Below are positions 56,526-64,000 of a stretch of 64,000 nucleotides of DNA, piece by piece. Positions within the stretch are counted from its first letter, which is position 1, and every line of letters starts with the position of its first letter. The position numbers and the translations under genes are program-made. This DNA comes from Chloranthus sessilifolius. Taxonomy: Eukaryota > Streptophyta > Magnoliopsida > Chloranthales > Chloranthaceae. The notes under the pieces were generated by a model. The model searched no databases. It worked only from the letters and a program-made list of their open reading frames with translations, and had not been told where the DNA came from. The stretch is from the NCBI GenBank assembly GCA_021018995.1, contig CM037595.1, positions 77,563,159 through 77,627,158 of the forward strand, in the 5' to 3' direction.

Positions 56526-59500
56526 GTTCACGCCCGACAAGAGATTTTATGAAACTTGAGATAGGTTCATGGATATCTTATTGAAGTGTCTGCACCATGG
56601 ATTCTCAAAATGGAGATTGGTCCAATGTTTTTGCAACGGACTGGATCAAGCCAATTGGCATCTGATCGAATCAATGAACAGTGAAGGATTCTTTGGACTT
56701 AGAGAAAATGAATCCAATCAATTCTTGAAAAAGTTGGCTGAAGATTCACAGCAATGGGACTTTTTGAAAACTCGAGATCAACCAAACAAGAGTCGAGATC
56801 AAGCACGAGGCTCAACAAGTTGAGGAATTGAAGTTAACGAATTGTATGTGGTGAAAGAAACACCTGATCTCATGACAAAAATAGATTTCCTCACTCAACA
56901 AGTTGAGGAATTGAAGTTGGAGAAGAACGTGAGTGTTGTAAATGTACAATCAGATCCATGTTCATATTGTACAAGTCCAATGCACACATCTGATGGTTGC
57001 CCTTCAATGCAGAATTACTCAGAAGATCCTTGCGAGCAATTGAACGCATTGAATACCTATAGTCGAAATCAAGGAAATGTCTACAATGAAAACAATCCGA
57101 ATAGTTAGAAATATCATCAAAAATTTTCATGGAAGCAAGAAAATCAAAAACCTCAAGGTAGAGGATAAGGGATGAATTTTTATCCAAATTAAAATTTCAA
57201 TCAAGGATTACAACAACAGTTTAGTCAAGGACAATTCTAACAACAACACTATGGGGGTGAAAACCAATTTCACCAAAATCAAAATCAAAATGGGCAACCC
57301 AGGCAATCCAATCAGAATTATCAATTCTCACAACCAATGTAAGGATATCAGAACCAACCGACACAACAACTCGTGAGTCAACCTGGTTTTGCGCAAAATT
57401 TTCCACCGCCTGGATTCAATAATCAACAAGGAAACGTTACGCAATGTCATCCTCATAACCAATATCCTCAGAATGAGGAAATATGAAAGTTCATCCAATC
57501 AAATACTTCTTCGATATCAAGGATAGAAACTTAAATTGGTCAACTGACAGCACTCTTATGTGAAAGGGAAAAGGGATCATTTCCTAGCCAGCCAATTCCA
57601 AATCCGAGAGAACAAATGGTCATCGAACATGCCTCGATCTCATCACAGAAAGAAAGCCAATAACAAATCAAAGCAATCACAACATTAAGATCTGGAAAGC
57701 AGATTGACAACAAAGTAGAAATGCTAGAAACAGATGAGAAGTCTGAACTTGAGGAAAAATTGAGATGAACGAGGAAGTCGAAGAAGAGGAGAAACAAGAG
57801 AAAAAGAATGAGAGAAAAAAGTTTCGTGCCCAAAGCCCCAAATCCTCAAAGGTTAATGGGACCAAAGAAAAATCGCAATCAGGAAGGAATCATTGAAATG
57901 TTCAAGCGTTAAAGATCAATATTCCCTTCCTAGATGTCATTCAGCAAGTATCGGCATATGCGAAATTTTTAAAGGACTTGGTCATGATCAAGAGGAAGAC
58001 TAACGTCTCGAAGAAAGCTTTCTTAACAGAGTAGGAAAGTTCAGTATTGCAAGCAAGACTTCCGATTAAATACAAAGACCCTGGTTGTCCTACAATTTCA
58101 ATCATTATAGGGGAGAATCGCATTGATCAAGTACTTCTAGACCTTGGAGCAAGTGTTAATCTGTTGCCATACTCCGTTTACAAGGAACTCGAACTGGGCG
58201 AATTGAAGCCCACAACTATGACCCTTCAACTTGTCGATAGGTCAATCAAGATTCTCAGGGGAATAGCCGAGGATGTCCTTATTAAAGTAGACACTTTCTA
58301 CTTTTTAGTTGACTTTATTTCTTGGACACCGAACCTATTCCTAAACTGAAAAATAATGTTCCGGTAATTCTGGGAAGACCTTTCCTAGTAACTTCGAATG
58401 CATTAATTAATTATCGAAATGGGATAATGAATTTGTCATTCGTAAATATGACCGTAGAGTTGAATATCTTCCACATTACAAGGCAAACTGTTGAAGATGA
58501 GGAACATGCATAAGTATGCATGATTGATAGTATTGTGAAAAATGCGTTCTTTGCTTTAGAATATGAGGACCCGTTGGAGGCGTGTCTAGCACATTTCGGT
58601 AAAGACTTTGATGTGGATCAGGTGATCCACGAAGTTAATGAGATGTTAGATTCGACACCACTCTTGGGAGACAATGAATGGCAGCTGAAAGATGAAGTCA
58701 AGGAGGAAGAAAGTCAAGAAGCATCGAGAGAAGAAGAGAAATCAAAGCTGGAACTGAAATCTCTCCCTCCCGATCTGAAATATGCATACTTAGGAAGAGA
58801 TGAAACTGATCCGATAATTATTTCAGCAAAACTGAATGAGGATCAAGAGGAACACCTCATTGAAGTACTCCAAGACCACAAAAGTACAATCGAATGGTCT
58901 ATTAAGGACATTAAGGGTGTTACTCCAACGGTGTATATGCACTGAATTTATTTGGAAGAAAGCGCTAAACCCTCTAAAGAACCACAACTTAGATTGAATC
59001 CAATAATGAAAGACGTTGTGAGAAATGAGGTTATTAAGTTGCAATTTGTTGGGATTATATACCCTATTTTCGACAGTAAATGGGTAAGCCCAACACAAGT
59101 GGTTCTCAAAAAGTCTGGAGTAACTATGATAAAGAATGAAGATAATGAACTGATACCAACAAAAGTTCAGACTGGCTAGAGAGTGTGCATCAACTATAGA
59201 AAGTTAAATTCAATAATAAGGAAGGATCACTTCCCCCTCCCGTTCATTGATCAAATGCTTGAGAGATTGGCAGGACATTAATACTACTGCTTCCTTGATG
59301 GCTACTCTGGATACAATCAGATAGTCATAGCACCAGAAGATCAAGAAAAAATAATGTTCATATGCCCATTTGGAACGTTCTCCTACCGGCGAATGCCATT
59401 TGGGCTTTGCAACGCCCCAACCACCTTTCAAAGATGTATGCTAAGTATATTTTCGGACATGGTAGAGAGATTTTTGGAAGTCTTCATGGATGACTTCTTA

Positions 59501-61764
59501 ATTCATGGGGACAGTTTTAATAATTGCCTGCATAACCTATCTGTAGTTCTTGCGAGATGTCAGGAAAAGAACCTTACTTTGAATTGGGAGAAATGTCATT
59601 TCATGGTTCAAAGTGGTATAGTCCTTGGACGCATCATTTCATCTAAAGGCATTGAGGTGGACAAAGCGAAAGTAGATTTGATTTCAAACCTCCCGCCACC
59701 CAGAACAGTCAGGGAGATAAGGTCTTTCCTCGGGCATGTTGATTTTTACCGACGATTTATTAAGGACTTCAGTAAGATTGCAAAACCTCTATGCAACTTA
59801 CTCGGTAAAGATGTCCCATTCCTTTTTGATGAGAAACGCCTGAAAATTTTTGAGGTAATCAAAGTTGAACTTGTTCAAGCCCCAATAATCTAATCTCCGG
59901 ATTGGAATTTGCAGTTTGAGATAATATGTGACGCATCTGATTATGCGGTAGGAGCAATACTAAGACAAAGGATGGAGAAATTTCCGTATGTAATTTACTA
60001 TGTAAGTCGCACGCTAAATGATGCAAAATTGAATTATTCCACCACGGAAAATGAACTCCTAGCTGTAGTGCTTGCGCTAGATAAATTTTGATCCTATTTG
60101 TTGGGATCAAAGTTATGGTGTTTACGAATCATGCAACTCTTCGCTACCTCTTTGCGAAGAAGGATGAAAAAGCCCATTTGATCCAATGGATTTTACTTTT
60201 GCAAGAGTTCGATCTGAAAATTAAAGATAAGAAGAGATCAGAAAATGTGGTGGTTGACCATTTATCTTGAATTATTATTGAAAAATCTGACGATCAAGCC
60301 TCGATCTTGGAAAACTCTCCCGATGAATAATTGTTTGCTATCGAATATTCACCATGGTATGTTGATCTGATTAACTATTTGGTGACGAATCAAGTACTAC
60401 AGCACTGGAGTAAGAATGAAAAGGTTGTTTTTCTAGCACGAGCAAAGCACTATTTTTTCGAGGATCCGTACTTGTTTAAATATTGCGCCGATCAAATTAT
60501 CAGAAGGCGCATTCCGGAATTTGAGCAGTCAAAATTTATTTCATTCTGTCATGAATTGTCCTGTGGGGGATATTTCAGCTCAAAAAAGACTGCTACTAAG
60601 ATCCTCCAATGTGGATTCTATTGGTCGACAATTTTCAAGGACTGTCACCAGCACTGTATGTCATGTAGTAATTTTCAGATGTTAGCTAAAATTTCAAAGA
60701 GAAATATGATGCCCTTAAATCCAATTCTTAAGGTTGAAGTGTTTGATGTATGGGGAATAAGACTTCATAGGTCGATTCCCGAATTCTTTTGGGAATTCGT
60801 ACATCCTCGTTGCAGTAGATTGTGTTTCAAAATCGGTCGAAGCAATGGCCTGCAAGACTAACAATCATAAGATGATTGTTAAATTCCTTAAGAACGAGGT
60901 ATTTCCGAGATTCGGTACTCCACGCGCTATCATTAGCGATGGTGGAAAGCATTTCTGCAATAAAGTTTTTACTCAGCTAATGAAAAAGTACGGGATCACG
61001 CATAAAGTGGCTACACTGTACCATCCTCAAATTAGTGGACGAGTTGAGGTTTTAAATCGGGAGATCAAACGCATTTTAGAGAAAATGATAAAGCCTAATC
61101 GGAAAGATTGGTCGTTAAAATTGAACGACGCACTTTGGGCTTATCGGACGGCATTCAAAGCTCCCATTGGAATGTTCCCTTTTGGGATGGTCTTTGGTAA
61201 AGGTTGTCATCTACCTATTGAGTTAGAACATCGGGCCTATTGGGCTATCAAGTCTTTGAATTTTAGTTTGAAAAAAGCAGGTGAGAAGCGAAGCTTAGAA
61301 ATTGTTGAATTGGAAGCAGTAAGGGCCGATACATACGACTGTGCAAAATCTTACAAGGACCGCATGAAGCGTGCCCATGATCAGTTTATTTTAAGAAAAT
61401 CATTCACTGTGGGTCAGAAGGTGTTGTTATACAACTCAAGGCTTCATTTGTTTTCGGGAAAGCTTAAAACCCGATGGAACGGTCCATTCCAGGTAAACCG
61501 AATATTTTCGAATTGAGCAATTGAACTCTGCAATCCTCGAAATGGGAGAAAATTTTGAGTCAATGGGCAACGGGTGAAACCGTTTTTAAAAAATATCATC
61601 GAAAATTTTGATGAAGTTGCATTGAGTGATCTCGACCAATCGAGATGAAGTTAAAAATTTTGAAATGTCTGACTAGCGACACTAAATTTAGCTCTTTTTG
61701 GGAGGCAACCCAAGTGTACAAAACATTAAAAAAAATCAATTTTTTTATTTTTTTATTTTTTTTT

Positions 61765-62225
61765 TCAATCAATCGAGCTTGAGACCTCGATTGATCGACA
61801 ATAAGACAAATGGTCGATCAATCGAGCTTTTGTCGATTAATCGACATTCAATTCGTGACATTTACTGTCACGCCTTTTCAGGCTGATATTTTATTCGGTC
61901 AATCAATCGATGATGTCACTCGATTAATCGACCTGATGCGTCGCGCATTTTCAAGGAAAATTAATTGTCACATCTTTTCATACGCATGCATGCGTTGCCC
62001 TCGATCAATCGACTCATATGGTCGATTAATCGACTTTATCAAAAAGTCAAAGCATGCCTGTGGACGTACCGTTCCAATGCCTGGGGATACGCTGCATGGC
62101 TGTGTCGATCAATCGACCCCCCAAGGTCGATGCATCGACATAATTTTAAAATGTGTGCAACCTTTACGTCGTGTCTTTTCAATGTTAGGGTCGATCGATT
62201 GAGCTATACACCTCGATTGATCAAG
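61765..62225. repeat. TCGATYAATCGA palindrome pairs downstream of gypsy pol
   Basis: Six pairs start at 61765/61787, 61814/61833, 61899/61920, 62001/62022, 62105/62127 and 62191/62213, with spacings of 22, 19, 21, 21, 22 and 22 bp. The pairs themselves are 27-85 bp apart. Within most pairs the first member is TCGATCAATCGA-like and the second TCGATTAATCGA-like. Confidence 0.9.
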
Positions 62226-63677
62226 GTGAAGCATTGCGCCCGAGAATAAAGAGGTGACTCTGTGTTTATTTAAGAATCGAACGTCCTTTCTATTCCTCAT
62301 TCTCCCCGAAATTCCCAGTCTACTCCGAAGTTCTCTGACCTTCTTCTGACATTCTATGTAATGGCATCATCTTCTTCTGCAAGATTTCCTCCCCGACCGC
62401 AAGGAATCTTTAGAGAACGACCTAAAGGTCATTTTGCAACAAGGAAATGTCATCAGAATATGTGTACGATCTGCCGGCATTCCACGCAATGCCTGAGTGT
62501 GCAGTCTCACTCGCGTACATTGCTGCTCTCAATCTCCATTTCCTAATGATGCCGCCAACAATCAACGTTTCGGAGCGCGTGGTCCACTTGTTCTATCAGA
62601 ACATGAAGTGGGAAAAGGCATCGATCGAGACTAATGATGATGCCCACTTCACCGTCTCCATTGACGGATGGGAGAGGAAGATTTATCCGGATACGAACGT
62701 GGATGTTTTTGGCATTCTTACTGAGCGTCCACTAAACCATCAACTTGGAGAAGAACTCGACGTTGAACAAAGACCAATGATTGATGATATGTACAATGGC
62801 ATATATGCATCACGAGGAAATGATACTAAACGATTGGCCCTACTAGTCGACATGTTATTTTGGGATATCGTCGTGTCTTCTAGTCTTTGCCCGCGAGGTC
62901 ATGTCTCGGAACGAATTGGACCTCAGGTGAAGACTCTGTATGGTGATTATAAAAATTCATGACTCAATATTCCGTGATTTTTGCATAATTCGATGTGGCG
63001 ATGCCACGATAAAATTGTCAGTGCTCCCGCTGGAGATGCAACACTTATTTACTTCCCCCATCTGGTGATGCAACTCCTGCATCAACTAGGTTTCCCTTTT
63101 TATCTTGATGATAATATTAGAGACCTTCAGTTTTATCGCTATGGACCGACGAATTGGAAGCAAAGTATGCGTCTTTTGGGCAATCCTGATGGTGCCGGCA
63201 ATGTTGCTGCTCAGCGTCCCCCTGCCCAACCTGCACATCAGCACCGGCGTGTGTGCCAAGAAGAACCTGCTGCCGAGCCCGAATAAGTCCGCAATGAGGG
63301 AGTGTCCCTCGAAGTCATGCAAGCTCAGATCAACTCTTTGATCGATGAGCAACAGCGGCAGCATAATCAAAATCTTCATCACAACCGCTATGATCGATCC
63401 TTCATGCATCAAATGGGACATCGATTGTGGCCTGATGGCTATGACAAGATGAGGGCTCGTGCAAGGCAGGCAGAAGAAGAAGAAGACGATTAGAATTAGG
63501 ATTTTTTTTCGCATTGTTTGTTTTAGTTTTTAATTTTTTAAGTTTGATTAGACTTAGGATTTCTATTTTTAAGTTTATGTAGGAACTTTCACTGTAATAG
63601 AATAAATGCAAAATCAAAAACAAAAATAAAATAAAATAAATCCATTTTCAAGTAATTTTGTGAAAAAAATTTAACGG

Positions 63678-63870
63678 TTGATTAATCGAGCCAAAATCTC
63701 AATTAATCAACCCTTTAAAAAATAAAAAAAAATAAAAAAGGAGATGGTGTCTCTGTTAGGATGGACACTCGATTAATCAACCCACACTGTCGATTAATCG
63801 AGGCACTATAAAGTCAACGCATGTTGATTTAACTGGTCGATTGATCAACCACTTAAGTCGATCACTCGAC
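63678..63870. repeat. Further TCGATTAATCGA palindrome pairs near the gypsy 3' end
   Basis: Pairs start at 63678/63699, 63769/63790 and 63837/63858, all exactly 21 bp apart. They flank the extra 3' ORF on its downstream side, so that ORF lies between two palindrome-pair zones. Confidence 0.88.
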
Positions 63871-64000
63871 TGAGCAGTTTTCGGAAAATAATAAATATAA
63901 AAAATAAATAAATATAAAATCTGTACAAAATTATTTTAAATTTAGCAGTTTAATATTTTAGGACTCTTCTTTCTCCTTAGTAGGACTCTTTTAGATGTTT

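Larger units (their letters stand above)
56530..64000 (+). mobile_element. Ty3/gypsy element, Athila/Tat-like, with extra 3' ORF; broken, runs off the window
   Basis: Coding remains in order are: gag (56560-57100; CLHHGFSKW, FLKKLAEDSQQWDF, KIDFLTQQVEELKL), protease (58047-58350; LLDLGASVNLLPYSVY), reverse transcriptase (about 59000-59900; FGTFSYRRMPFGLCNAPTTF, FMDDFLIHG), RNase H (59909-60270), zinc-binding and integrase core (about 60540-61516; FGTPRAIISDGGKHF, LWAYRTAFKAPIGM). After a non-coding stretch with palindrome pairs (61765-62225), an additional coding region lies at about 62360-63490. Part of it (VVHLFYQNMKWEKA, DVFGILTERPLNH) resembles the plant transposon-protein ORF found downstream of pol in Athila/Tat elements. 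No 5' LTR was seen and the 3' LTR is not in the window. It is broken in many places. Confidence 0.85.

Noticed and set aside
56530-64000. Polinton, caulimovirus or envelope-bearing retrovirus
   Set aside because: The gag, protease, reverse transcriptase, RNase H, integrase order fits an Athila/Tat-like gypsy element, and the extra 3' ORF resembles known plant transposon-protein ORFs rather than an envelope.

Overview
The window looks like repeat-dense intergenic DNA of a flowering plant. Four things support this: introns with GT/AG splice sites, AT-rich spacers, plant-type LTR retrotransposons with tRNA-Met primer sites, and hAT, MULE and CACTA elements typical of angiosperms. The species cannot be named from the sequence. 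Only one host gene is convincing: the first two coding exons (minus strand, 5075 down to 3112) of an alpha/beta-hydrolase of the CGI-58 / Arabidopsis At4g24160 lysophosphatidate acyltransferase family. Its remaining exons lie to the left or outside the window. No tRNA, rRNA or CRISPR was found.

Layout. 1-2900: short DNA elements made of GATAC-type words, a tRNA-derived SINE and a hAT-like element. 3112-5075: the host gene, with a four-copy repeat in intron 1. 5100-8069: spacer with several MITEs. 8070-21763: a candidate 13.7-kb CACTA element (CACTACGT ends, ATT on both sides). It holds plus-strand exon fragments of HSP60, an unidentified membrane protein and UGGT, and has been invaded by a copia element and two MITEs. 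22240-23358: a Pack-MULE with long terminal inverted repeats around a POLLENLESS3/MS5-like TPR fragment. 24752-34332: a decayed MuDR-type MULE. A solo LTR lies inside its transposase region, and a second solo LTR lies in its right-hand repeat array. That second LTR itself carries a third solo LTR of its own family. 35029-37167 and 38043-41955: two hAT elements with perfect 8-bp target duplications; the second has transposase remains. 42296-51922: two broken copia elements joined by a fragment of another LTR. 52785-55325: another solo LTR, reversed. 56053-64000: MULE-type foldback pieces, then a broken Athila-like gypsy element running off the right edge.

The most unusual signal cuts across these families. 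Short palindromic words are repeated with centres about 21 bp apart (19-22 bp) in at least five unrelated elements. These are a copia element with AACAGC/GCTGTT words (21 bp almost throughout), a second copia element with TCGCTCGAGCGA pairs (exactly 21 bp), a solo-LTR family with TCGATTAATCGA (19-21 bp), the gypsy 3' region with TCGATYAATCGA pairs (19-22 bp), and the MULE with arrays at both ends (22 bp). A GATAC MITE cluster at the left edge shows the same at 20-22 bp. The word differs between most families while the spacing is kept. This suggests either paired sites on one DNA face or a link with 21-22-nt small RNAs, and it is the best candidate here for something undescribed. All element coordinates come from reading ends and flanking duplications by eye.
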